Shown here in pieces: positions 1-9,119 of a stretch of DNA of 64,000 nt. The stretch's first letter is position 1. Each line of letters starts with the position of its first letter. A program made the translations under genes and the position numbers. The stretch spans positions 150,008,741 through 150,072,740 of the forward strand of contig CM043945.1 in the NCBI GenBank assembly GCA_014529385.2, given 5' to 3'. The notes under the pieces are model-generated. The model did not search any database. It was given only the letters and a program-made list of their open reading frames with translations, and was not told the DNA's origin. The DNA is from Adiantum capillus-veneris (taxonomy: Eukaryota; Streptophyta; Polypodiopsida; Polypodiales; Pteridaceae).

Positions 1-1261
1 AAGCGAAACTGCAAACCCTGCTCAACCATTTGTCCAACAGAAACAAGATTCTTTGTAATGTTTGGGACATGAAGTACATCTGCTAAGTACTTTGATTTGC
101 CACTCTTCGTATTTAGAGGTATGTCCCCTACATGAGCAATGGGGTGAGCTGTGTCATCTCCTGTGACACATCTGGTTTGCGCATATCTCTAAACCACTCT
201 CCACGAGACGTCATGTGATTAGAGGCACCTGATTCCACATACCAAACATCATCTTGGGTGGAATTCTCTGCAGTCATTGTATTCATTACATGCTGCATAA
301 CAAACATGCGCTCGTTTTTGCTGTCATCTGCATCTCTGATAGTAGATGCATAGTTGCCCTGTTCTCTCTTTCCACTTGCTTTTCCCTTTGGACAGTCACG
401 TGACATGTGACCTCTTTCACCACAAGTCCAACATTCTCTGCTATCTGTAGTATGTTGTTGCCTACTTGATCCTGCACCACGACCTCTTTGACTCCCCCTG
501 CCTTGAGACTGGTTTCCCCTGCCACCTGTATTGTTTTGATTTGATTGACCTTCTTGAAATTGGCCCCTGCAACCCCTTGGGCCTCGACCACGACCTCTAC
601 CTCTACCTCTGTTGGAGTTAGAATAGAAGGCCTGTTCAGAATTATTTCTGCCATGAGAAGAAGATGTGTCAAGGTTATTCTCCTCAAGAATAAGCATAGA
701 AATCAAATCTTGGAACACGGGGATGTCGTCTCTTGTATTCATGGAAGACCTGAAATGTACATACTCATCTCCTAGGCCATCCAAGCATGCACGGAAAATG
801 TCATCGTCTTCCACTGAAACTTTAATAGATCCAAGAGCCTCAATGATACTCTTGATCTTCAAGGCATAATCATTGATGGAGAGGTTGTTCCTCATAACCT
901 GATTTAGCTCCGACTTTAGTTGAAGCTTCTTGGCCTCGGTGTTCACCTCGAACACTCTGCCTAAGTTTTTCCATGCAATGGCGGGGGTTTTAGTATCCTG
1001 TAGATAGCCCATCATGCCATTTGTGATGCTCATAGAAAGCCAATACATCACTTTGCTCTGGCCTTGTTGCCAGTCCCTCAAAGCTTTCCTTTGTTCTGCT
1101 GTAGCATTTGCCTCGGGAATCTCTGGTTCCTTTTCATTCTCTCCTTCTACATAGTCCCAATAACCTTTTCCTTTTAGGAAATTTGTTATTCTGAACTTCC
1201 ATGCAGGGTAGTTATTTTTCTCAAGCTTCTCAGTAACAATCTGACTGAAACCGCCAGACAT
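1..1261 (-). pseudogene. Ty1-Copia gag and protease start, broken, runs off the window
   Basis: Retrotransposon capsid and start of the polyprotein. The long frame (128-1261) begins MSGGFSQIV and has the Copia Gag region (UBN2-type, residues about 10-210), an Arg/Gly-rich tract (about 218-270) and one CCHC zinc knuckle (CWTCGERGHMSRDC, about 277-290). The protease motif then appears as YVESGASNHMT, so the catalytic Asp of the usual DSGA is Glu here. Just after it, near 165-180, a small indel shifts the frame. The other frame continues to base 1 with recognisable post-protease sequence (ADVLHVPNITKNLVSVGQ). The start is the Met 274 bp inside the primer site. The altered catalytic residue and the frameshift mark a dead copy. 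The integrase and reverse transcriptase would lie left of the window. Confidence 0.9.
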
Positions 1262-1521
1262 CTTGAAGCACTAAGACAAAATAGCTGCAATCTGCAAAAA
1301 CCTGCAAATCTGTTGAACCTGCTATCGTGGTACCTGTAACGCTTTCTACACTCAACGAGTGTCCACAATCAAGCATACATACAACCACTGTACTTGAACA
1401 GCAAATCTCTATGTACTGCACTTTGGAGACCTGTTCAGAAACTTGTACAAAAAAGCCCCAAAAATTTGTGAGCAAAGGGATTGTGATGCTCTTGCTCTCT
1501 TAGCCTCTCTTGCCTGCACCA

Positions 1522-1534
1522 GGCTCTGATACCA
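1522..1534 (-). promoter_or_regulatory. Primer binding site of the Copia element (initiator tRNA-Met type)
   Basis: On the minus strand this reads TGGTATCAGAGCC, the complement of the plant initiator tRNA-Met 3' end used by most Copia elements. It directly abuts the LTR and lies upstream of gag in the expected order. Confidence 0.9.
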
Positions 1535-1860
1535 TGTAAAGAAAGAGGATGCAAGAGAGCTACACAAGACAAGCACAAAGCACACAGAGATGGAAAGCTT
1601 CTTCTTCTTCTCACAAAAAAGAGAGTACAAAATGACTAAGTGCTAAAACTGAAAAGTAACACATATGTACATGCGGTCACTAAGTGTGAACTCGCTAGAA
1701 GAGTACTAGGCTGGCACTATAAGTGTAGTCCAGCTGTATAATCACTGGCAGAGATCCTCCGTGTCGGTCACCTAACGCGCCAGTAAGTAAATGCCGTAAG
1801 CGGCCAAGACCCATAGTGGATGCCAACTCAAGATGTAGAGCTCGACATCTCAACATAACA
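1535..1860 (-). repeat. 5' LTR of the minus-strand Copia element
   Basis: The segment has TG...CA ends (plus strand TGTAAAGAAA...CATAACA) and lies immediately upstream of the minus-strand primer site, so I read it as the 5' LTR. The outer end could instead be 1855 (…CTCAACA). Its partner LTR lies outside the window. The minus-strand 3' part is pyrimidine-rich with TCTCTGTGTGC, as is common in Copia R/U5 regions. Confidence 0.7.
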
Positions 1861-1874
1861 TTGGTATCAAGAGC
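1861..1874 (+). promoter_or_regulatory. Second primer-site-like sequence, opposite orientation
   Basis: TTGGTATCAAGAGC on the plus strand differs by one inserted A from the common Copia primer site, and follows AACA as an LTR end would. It faces away from the minus-strand element. No gag follows it. It may be the start of another, largely lost element. Confidence 0.45.
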
Positions 1875-2288
1875 TTGGTTCTTTTTTGGGAAAGGCACAG
1901 TCGTGGAGGAGGGGAGCCACACGACCTTGCATAATCAAGTTGCATGTCGAGGTCACCAAGTTGTGGAACAACTCTCCTGTGAGGAGGATGATAGGCAAGC
2001 AGTCTGTGGGAAACCCCCCTTGCAAGGAGGAGCCTCCGAGGCGGACCTCCATCAAAATCTCCCCTCACGGGCTCTACAACTGTGCGTTGGGCGGGGGAGT
2101 CCTTCACGACATTGGGTCGAAGACCCTAGCGCACCTCAGTGGCCGCCATGGTGGGTTTCCTTGCTCGTGCGGCTACTCTGAGCGGCCATAGCCGTTGTGT
2201 GCATGTTTATTTCCCACTACACCGGTGCCCAACCCCCTTGGGGGTTAGTGGCCACACCCTTTTTTCAACAACAAGGGGCGGTACCCAC
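1875..2288. other. Non-coding stretch between a primer-site relic and the LINE
   Basis: GC-rich relative to its neighbours, with short open frames in several frames but no domain I recognise. It contains a short inverted repeat around 2229-2245 (CCAACCCCCTTGGGGGTTAG). It may be the leader of the lost plus-strand element. Confidence 0.4.
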
Positions 2289-2291
2289 ATG

Positions 2292-3022
2292 AACTAATAA
2301 GCAAAGCCGATGTTGTACTTCTTGTTGAAACTTGGGAGCATGATACACAAAGGATTAACGGCTTGGAAAATTACGATGTACATTCATTGATGTGGTCAAA
2401 GAATCTTAAGCAACAAAGAGGACAAGGAGGGATAGCATGTATGGTTTAGAAAGGATTGGAAGATTTTGTATCAATTGTGAAAGATGACAAGTACAAACGT
2501 TATGTATGGCTGAAAATTATGACACCAGAAAGAACACCCATTTTTGTAGCCGGTTGCTACATTCCTCATCATGATTCTCCCTTTTATGCTTGCATGGATA
2601 GAGATCAGCCATTTTTTGATTTAGAAGAGGACATCGCTTATTTCAAAGGTGAAGGTGATGTTATTGTATTCGGGGATATGAATGCTCGCACAAAAACATT
2701 GCAACATGATACTCAACAATTCGATATGCAATACATTTCAAGGGAGTTGGAGGAAGTTCACTTGTATGATCGTTCTTCAATGGATTAGAAAGAGCCAAAT
2801 CACTATGGAAAATTACTTTTACACATGTGTAATAGCACGGGTATGCTCATTACCAATGGTGTATCTTTGTGGAGTGGAACCAATGGATTTACATGTAGGA
2901 GACATAATGGGGACAGTGTGATTGACTATATGCTACTCTCCGAAGCCATCATGTATCACATAAAGAGTTTTATGTTTGGCCAATGGACCCCGGAATCCGA
3001 CCCATCGCACCTTATGTACTGA
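2292..3022 (+). pseudogene. LINE endonuclease (EEP family) domain, broken
   Basis: This domain nicks target DNA in LINE transposition. Visible motifs in order are the metal-binding ET in VVLLVETWEHD, GGIACMV, YIPHHDSPF, FGDMNART, then SVIDYMLLSE and a C-terminal ESDPSHL in place of the usual SDH. In-frame stops lie at 2447-2449 and 2786-2788. Reading resumes in the same frame after each, so these are point mutations. The frame to the RT domain is lost between about 3020 and 3185, where the corresponding linker is intact in the other LINE copy. Confidence 0.85.
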
Positions 3023-3180
3023 CCTTTCATGTGGAGAAGCAACTAAGCATGATAATTTCAGCCAAAGGAAAGAGAAATTATCACTATGTATGGATTCAAA
3101 CGGGCACCAATGTACATTGAAATGGTTGAGCAAAAATTATGGATAAAGAAGCTTCAATATGATGCACCATTGGAAACTAA

Positions 3181-4962
3181 ATGGGAAGCTTTAGGGAAGT
3201 TGTTTGTTCTTGTGCCGAAGAATGCTTTGCTATAAAGAATCTTCATGGTATCAACAAAGATAGATCGCGCAAAAGGTGGTTTGATAAAGAATGTCAAGAT
3301 GCTCGAAAGTCCTGGATAAAGCTTGATGCAACTATGGATAAAGATAACTATCAAATTCATTTGCATACATACAAGGCATTGATTCAAAAGAAGAGAAGAA
3401 GATGGGAAGTAAAGCAACAACTTTTTCAAGTCCAAGAAAAGGTACATGCATGTGGAGAATTTTGGAGAAACTTGAGAGGAAAGCGGGTTGAAAATTTTGG
3501 TAACCTGAGTCTTGTGGATACATACACACATTGTAGGCAATTATATGAGCAAGCAAATGCTAAAGAAGTACCATTTCATGGTTCACTTCCATATATGCCC
3601 TCTTTTTTTACTGTTGAGGATGTATGCGGTGGGCTTGAAAAGTTGGCCACTCGCAAAGCTGGAGATCTTCAAGGTATCAAGTTGGAAATGATCAAATGGA
3701 CGGGAGATTTTACCCATGGGTGGATGTGTGATATGTTCAACCTTGCACTTCAACATGGTATGCCTTATGGTTGGAGTACTAATTGGGTTAAGTTGTTGCA
3801 TAAAGGAGGGGATGTAAAGAATGTAAACAACTACCGGAATATAATGATTGGGTCTTCTATGGAAAAGTTATTTGGGTGCATAATGGAGATGAAATTGAGT
3901 GATTGGGCTGAAGATAACGACAAGCGTGCAAAGGGACAAGAGGGTTTTCGTCGATGCCGTAGCACCATTGATTATCTGTTCACTCTTCGTGTTCTCATAG
4001 AGGAAAGTCGATTGAAAGGCAAGCGATTGTATTGTTATTTTGTGGACTTTAAGAAAGCCTTTGATATGATTCCACGTAACAATTTGTGGAGAAGGATGGA
4101 AGAACTCCTTTAAGCTTGCGGTTTCTCGAATCTATGAAAAGGTGATTTGTCAATTGCGCATGGGAAGAGAAATTTCAAAAAGAAATTGTAAGCACTATTG
4201 GGGTTAAACAAGGATCTCCGTTGTCACCAACTCTCTTTGGTCTATGCATCAATCAATTGGAACAAATGGTACTTGACTTTATGCAAGAAGAAGGCATTGA
4301 AGAGGTCACTATTTACAATGTGGTAATCATACTTTTGTTGTATGCGGATGATGTAGTGCTTCTAGCACACACTTTAGAAGATGCACAAAAGCTTATGGTT
4401 GTCCTTGAGAACTTTTGCTTGCATAGTGGGCTGATTGTGAATGAATCGAAAACAAAGGTTATGCTTGTAAAAACCAACCATAAGGAGAAGCCATGCATTG
4501 TGTACAACAATGAGACACTTGAAGTTGTTGAGAGCTTTAAGTACCTTGTCCTTGAGGTTCCGTCCAATCACAAGTGACATGAATGTGCTATGCGTCGTTT
4601 GGAAGTGGGAAAGAGAGCATATTATACATTTGAGAACATGTGTAATACGGGAAACATCAAGTGTTGGGTTCTCAAGAAGTATCTTTTTGATGCATTGGTG
4701 ACACCGGTCCTTCTTTATGGAGCTAAAGTGTGGGGTGGGAGCATCTCAAAGACTACTTGGAAAGAGTTTGAGAATGTCCAAAAGCGTTTTCTTACAAACT
4801 TTCTCCAAGTAAAGACACAAACACCATATATGCTCCTATTTCTTGAGTCGGGATGTCTTCCAATTGAGGTTATGGGCATGGAAAGGGTTGGGGAGTACAT
4901 GATAAAGATGTGTCAAAACCCCTCACATCGACTTCCTACAATTGCATGGGAAGCAAGCAAAA
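3181..4962 (+). pseudogene. LINE reverse transcriptase and C-terminal region, broken
   Basis: Frame 1 (3181-4113) carries the RT N-terminal region, NVNNYRNIMIGSSMEKLFG and motif A (FVDFKKAFD). An indel near 4110-4200 shifts to the frame with VKQGSPLSPTLFGLCIN (motif B) and the catalytic YADDVVLLA (motif C). A TGA at 4575-4577 replaces a Trp codon that is TGG in the second LINE copy. Reading then continues in frame through the thumb/C-terminal part (WVLKKYLFDALVTPVLLYG). Another one-base shift at about 3180-3195 separates the RT from its upstream linker. The residues needed for polymerisation are present but in different frames. Confidence 0.9.
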
Positions 4963-5683
4963 AGGCTGCAGTAGCAAGTGAGGCATCATCAAATGTCACA
5001 TGTGTTGCATGCAAATCAACTAAAAGCTTCTCAAAGCGCTACAATAAAGCTTGTCTTGGTCAACAACTTGGTATGGACAGTGCTGACAAAGAAGAGCAAA
5101 AAGGTGAATTCAAAAATCATAGCTCACATGATAAGCAAGCCACTGATGACTTTTTCAACACTTTGCTTCAAGCATTTGATACATCAACAGATGCAGAACA
5201 ATAAGATCTGCTTCAAGATTGCGGTACAAAATTTCACAAACTTTTTTTTAACTGCTCAGTGTCATAGATGTTTTCAGTCTATCTGTCAACACAATCATAT
5301 ACTTTTCAGTCAAAGCCTTCTTTTAGCTTGTCTGTTGTTAGTTATTTTCATGCCAAACTTTTGTACGGGTTATAGACACTGCCACCTGTGAGTAATAAGA
5401 CCTCCCAATTTATACTTTTTTGTTCTCAAGTCCCGTTTTTTGTCCCATGTCTCGTGAGGTTAGTGAGTACACCTGAAACCCAAGGTTTGGAAGTGAACTA
5501 AAAACTCCTTTTTTGGTAGCTAACTTTTTTGACCTATACCCTATATGTTCAAGGGTGGGTTACTCACCTAGCACCAGGTTATGGATACACCAAAAATCCT
5601 TGGTTGTGAGAGAACCTAAAACTCACGGTTGCGGAGTATACCAAAAACTCGAGGTATCATGAAACGGTTTGTCTAGTTCGGGC
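4963..5683 (+). other. Unrecognised sequence ahead of a polypurine tract
   Basis: The reading frame that leaves the LINE continues open to 5204 with a Ser/Lys/Gln-rich sequence (VTCVACKSTKSFSKRYN) that is absent from the other LINE copies, so it is probably fortuitous or part of another element. From 5205 to 5683 no coding signal is visible. The position directly before a PPT and LTR start suggests the 3' untranslated part of an LTR retrotransposon. Confidence 0.35.
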
Positions 5684-5828
5684 TTGAGGGAGGGATTGTT
5701 GGGTTTCCAAGCCCGTGGGAACATCTTCCCCGGCATGTAATTAAGAAGAAGCAGTTTGCATGATAATTTTTGCCTATATATACATCAATAAAAAAAGAAG
5801 AGAATAGCGTTGTTTTTTAACTGTGGCG

Positions 5829-5830
<2 letters not shown>
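5684..5830 (+). repeat. Polypurine tract and start of a 3' LTR
   Basis: TTGAGGGAGGGAT (5684-5696) is a polypurine tract, followed by TGTTGGGTTTCC (5697 on), a usual LTR start. A TATA-like CCTATATATACATC lies at about 5773-5786. The LTR runs into the (CT)n tract and its 3' end cannot be placed. The primer-site-like sequence at 1861 is on the same strand and could belong to the same element, with the LINE inserted in it; this is inference. Confidence 0.5.
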
Positions 5831-5893
<63 letters not shown>

Positions 5894-6048
5894 CGCTCTC
5901 TTCCTTGTCATGGCACCCTTGAGAGTTCACCTTCCATAGCCACCATCTCCAAACAGTTTCCTACGACGTTAAAAGTCTTCTTCTACTACTTCTTCACGCA
6001 AAGTGTTTTTTTTTAGTCTCTCTATCTCTCTCTCTCTCTCCTCCATCC

Positions 6049-6118
<70 letters not shown>

Positions 6119-6189
6119 CGGCATCCGGCGTCCGCCTCTGTTAAAGTCTTTCAACAATGTTAAAATTCTCTTCTTCTTCTTCTTCTTCT

Positions 6190-6236
<47 letters not shown>

Positions 6237-6352
6237 AGGTCTCATGGGATAGTTTTCTACGACTTTAAAACTCTCTTCTTCTTCTCTCTTCCTTCCACAC
6301 GCTCCTCTCTCTCTCTCTCTACATATACATATACATATATATATATATATAT
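5831..6352. repeat. Cluster of (CT)n, (CTT)n and (AT)n microsatellites
   Basis: (CT)n at 5831-5891, 6017-6040 and 6051-6115. A (CTT)n-to-(CT)n tract lies at about 6168-6236, with short (CT)n at 6304-6320 and an ACATAT/(AT)n tract to 6352. The spacers share the theme of a tract followed by a C/G-rich word (CGCCGCTC, CGTCCGGC). The open frames here encode only Ser-Leu or Arg-Glu repeats and are not genes. Confidence 0.95.
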
Positions 6353-6559
6353 TATGCTAACTATTCATGATTTTTGAAGCGGAAATTAGGTGTTACAAAT
6401 CTTTGGCGAGAAAGCTATCCGGCATTTCAGCATTCAAAGTGAAGACAGGTAAGCCCTTTGTTATTAAAAGAAGTGATCGGTAGCTAAGAGCATGTGTAGA
6501 AGTATGTAATGCATATCTTTGCTTTTCTTGACATGTATGTCAACTAAGGTGCACTTCCA
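6353..6559. other. Spacer with no clear content
   Basis: AT-rich. TTTGGCGAGAAAGCTATCC at about 6402 could be the start of an exon of the downstream gene relic, but no frame is long enough to say. Confidence 0.3.
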
Positions 6560-8960
6560 AAATTTCTTGGTGGATAGTATGGCACATGCAAGTGGATCCT
6601 TTGGCAGGCATGAGCATGTGGTCCTTTTAAGCAAGGGCAAGGAAGTGGGCAAAGGAACAGTGATGTAGTCTCTACCCCCACAAAAAGCTTTATGAAAGAG
6701 ACCTGCCTAGAGGTACATTAGGGATCGTTGTCAAATTGGCTTCAACTCCAAGACTGATGTTGCCACATGTTCCACCGATCGATGATGGGGTGTGCACGTT
6801 AGGTGCTGCAGTGGGCACTGTTGTGGCCTGGCCGATAAAAGATTTGGTTAGTATTAGTTCTACTAAATATTTTTATATGCATTCTCTTCCAATTAACAAA
6901 CATTGTTTTGTGTTCAAGTAAAAGAACAAGGTACAAAACCGTCCGCAGCTTGCAGATCCACATTTGTCGCTCCACGACCACTGGTGCAGCATCAGGAGGC
7001 TCTCAACAGGTGGATCTCTTAGGACCTTCTACAAAGGCGATTGGAGTAGAGGTAAGCCACAACAAAATTGAAAATTTTTGACTAACAAATGAAGATAATA
7101 ATTGTTTGCAATTGTTTACAAAGACAACGATTCCAAAAAAAAGAAGTGCAGATCAAGAAAGCAAAGTCGTTGAAAGTAGGCGAGTAACCTGAGCAACGAA
7201 AGATGACGACCCTAGCGGGGACCCACCAAAGAAAAAGGGTAGAATCATCACAAAGAAGGCTGCAACTCGCACAAAACAAGTAGTCTACCCTATGAAAGAA
7301 GAAGTGGAGAAGTCGACGAAGGCTACAGGCAAGGAAAAATCCCAATCTAAGCTACCGGCACCATCAAAGAAGCAAGTCCCCGATCCAAACTACTCGAGTG
7401 AAGATGATGGTGAAGGTGAGGATTCAGGGGATGAAGATCATGGACTCTTCAGCATTACAAAGAAGTCCACATTGAAATGGGATTTGCTCAACGACTCATT
7501 GCATCGCCTAGAGGTTGATATTTTTATAGAAGTAGAATGCTCATCTAATACTTGTGAAGAAATCTAAACCAAGATCTACTTTTATGTCTTGGTAATGCAG
7601 GTCACTCGCAAGGTAGTGCTGCCACCGGTGCCATTATGTCGTTTGTTACCTCATCCATATGTATGACCAGTGATTGATCGAGTCAACAATCTAGCATTGG
7701 AATTATCCATAAATGGGTATGTTCCACATCATTCTAGGTTCACGATCTCCCTAAATACTCCAGACTTGGACCCAATAGGAGTAAGTGACAATATAAAGAG
7801 AACATGGGACCCAATTTGGATGGCGCTAAACGAACAATTTAAGAAACAACTGCTAAAGTCGGGGTGGAGAGATGTGCAAGGAAAGATGTTGTACACATGG
7901 GATGGGAACCATCGTCTCAAGGCATAGAATGCAGAAATAGATACAAGTGCACCATATTGTTTCATTCCTGTTACACGTTCTATGTTTAGTGGAGAAGAAA
8001 AATTTTCATTGATATTAGTTGATCTGTGAGGTAGCACACAGAGAAGACCCTAAGTACCATTGCTATGTGGAGGCATGCATGGTTGAGGTCACTAAGGAGA
8101 AGGAAGGAGAAGTTCTCACTGTGGTAGCACGTTTGAATCGGTAAGCACAACTATATTAGAAAAATTTCATACAGCGAAATAACCACTTTTAAGATTTCTT
8201 CTGGTGAACATTTCTTTCAGCACAAGATTAACAAAGGTTATGTAAAAACATCCTTCATAGACATGTTGTGTATGGTGAGAGCAATGGGCACGGACAACAT
8301 GGACACATTACTTAAGGGTTTGGAAGACGAAGTGCCCGAGTGGTTGCAGCGTCAACTAGATGTCAAAATTAATAGGCGTTGAGGGCCATGAAGGTGGTGG
8401 TACAAGGTTCCTTTGATCGTGCTATCTCAACTTCTATATCCGGTGAGCTACACTAGTTACCTCCACCTTTAGTGTTTGAATGTAGTAGATCTAACAACTA
8501 ATAAGTCAATTCCATGATACAGACAAAGTACAAAAAAGCATTGCAAACTATATTAAATAAGCATAAACGAGCTCACAATGGAGGAGTTCAGCACCCACTA
8601 CCACACCGCATTCTACACAGCTGACAAAAAAAGGCCAAACGAACACGCAACGTGCAACTGCAATTACGGATCCTAAACTAGGGGAAGATTGGTCGAGATA
8701 AGTCTAATGCGATTATGTTGGAAGAGAGAAAAGATTGCATTCTCATTCTCATATGAAGATTGTGACATGTGTTCGTAGTTTGCTTATGGACATAGATTGG
8801 AGCTAGAAACCCAAATGGGTAACAAATGATCAATTATATACCCTTGCATGTGCCGACCTACCAAATGAACAACAAAGCAACGTGCTAAGAGCCTTGGTAA
8901 TTAGTGACGACCCAACGACCTTATATCTGAGCCTAAAATCCGCATTAAGTAAGTCTTTTG
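6560..8960 (+). pseudogene. Multi-exon relic of an unrecognised repeated gene family with WDGNHR motif (copy A)
   Basis: I do not recognise this protein by name. Pieces in order are as follows. First comes KGKEVGKGTV and, near 6736-6860, PPIDDGVCTLGAAVGTVVAWPIKDLV, which recalls the DUF8039-type domain seen in plant transposon-associated proteins. Next is a Lys-rich then acidic linker (7292-7530; NYSSEDDGEGEDSGDEDHG). Then comes LPPVPLCRLLPHPYV (about 7620-7665), an ENG-like helix and WDPIWMALNEQF, ending in KMLYTWDGNHRLKA with a TAG (7926-7928) where copy B has Trp. Exon-like remnants follow at about 8025-8140 (ends CGGTAAGC, donor-like), 8220-8382 (after TTTCAG, acceptor-like) and 8840-8955. 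Copy B at 36.3-38.3 kb shares the PLCRL, GY, WDP.W and GNHR blocks. The G..P...WDGNHR..A pattern is reminiscent of ParB/sulfiredoxin folds, a hypothesis only. Confidence 0.5.
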
Positions 8961-9119
8961 TGATGTACTATTGCTAGAACAAGAGGGGATAGATATTGGG
9001 TGAGCTTTTTGAGCGAGCTCCGGAGTGAGGTTTTTTCAAATATTCCATAATTGCCATATTTTTAGAAAAAATCTCACCCATGAAGTGATTGGAATGGTTG
9101 GAGCGGGATTTTCAAAGAG
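8961..9119. other. Spacer with GAGCGAG motif
   Basis: Contains TTTTTGAGCGAGCTCCGGAGTGAG at about 9009-9032, similar in style to the GAGCGAG-rich element ends at 26.8, 33.4 and 35.96 kb. No coding signal. Confidence 0.3.

Larger units (their letters stand above)
2289..4962 (+). mobile_element. LINE retrotransposon, 5'-truncated and decayed (copy 1)
   Basis: A non-LTR element whose single recognisable ORF encodes an apurinic-type endonuclease followed by a reverse transcriptase. It begins mid-endonuclease (ELISKADVVLLVETW), typical of 5' truncation. Homology to the minus-strand LINE at 25274-35098 ends near 4962, after the shared residues EASKK, where unrelated sequence begins. Stops and frameshifts in all domains make it inactive. 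No poly-A tail is visible at the 3' junction, so the 3' end was probably lost by rearrangement. Confidence 0.9.

Noticed and set aside
5810-6377. Open frames of 62-124 codons rich in Ser-Leu or Arg-Glu
   Set aside because: They are translations of (CT)n/(GA)n tracts on either strand and have no other sequence content. The same holds for frames at 24923-25226, 29301-29576, 35021-35398 and 35652-35999.
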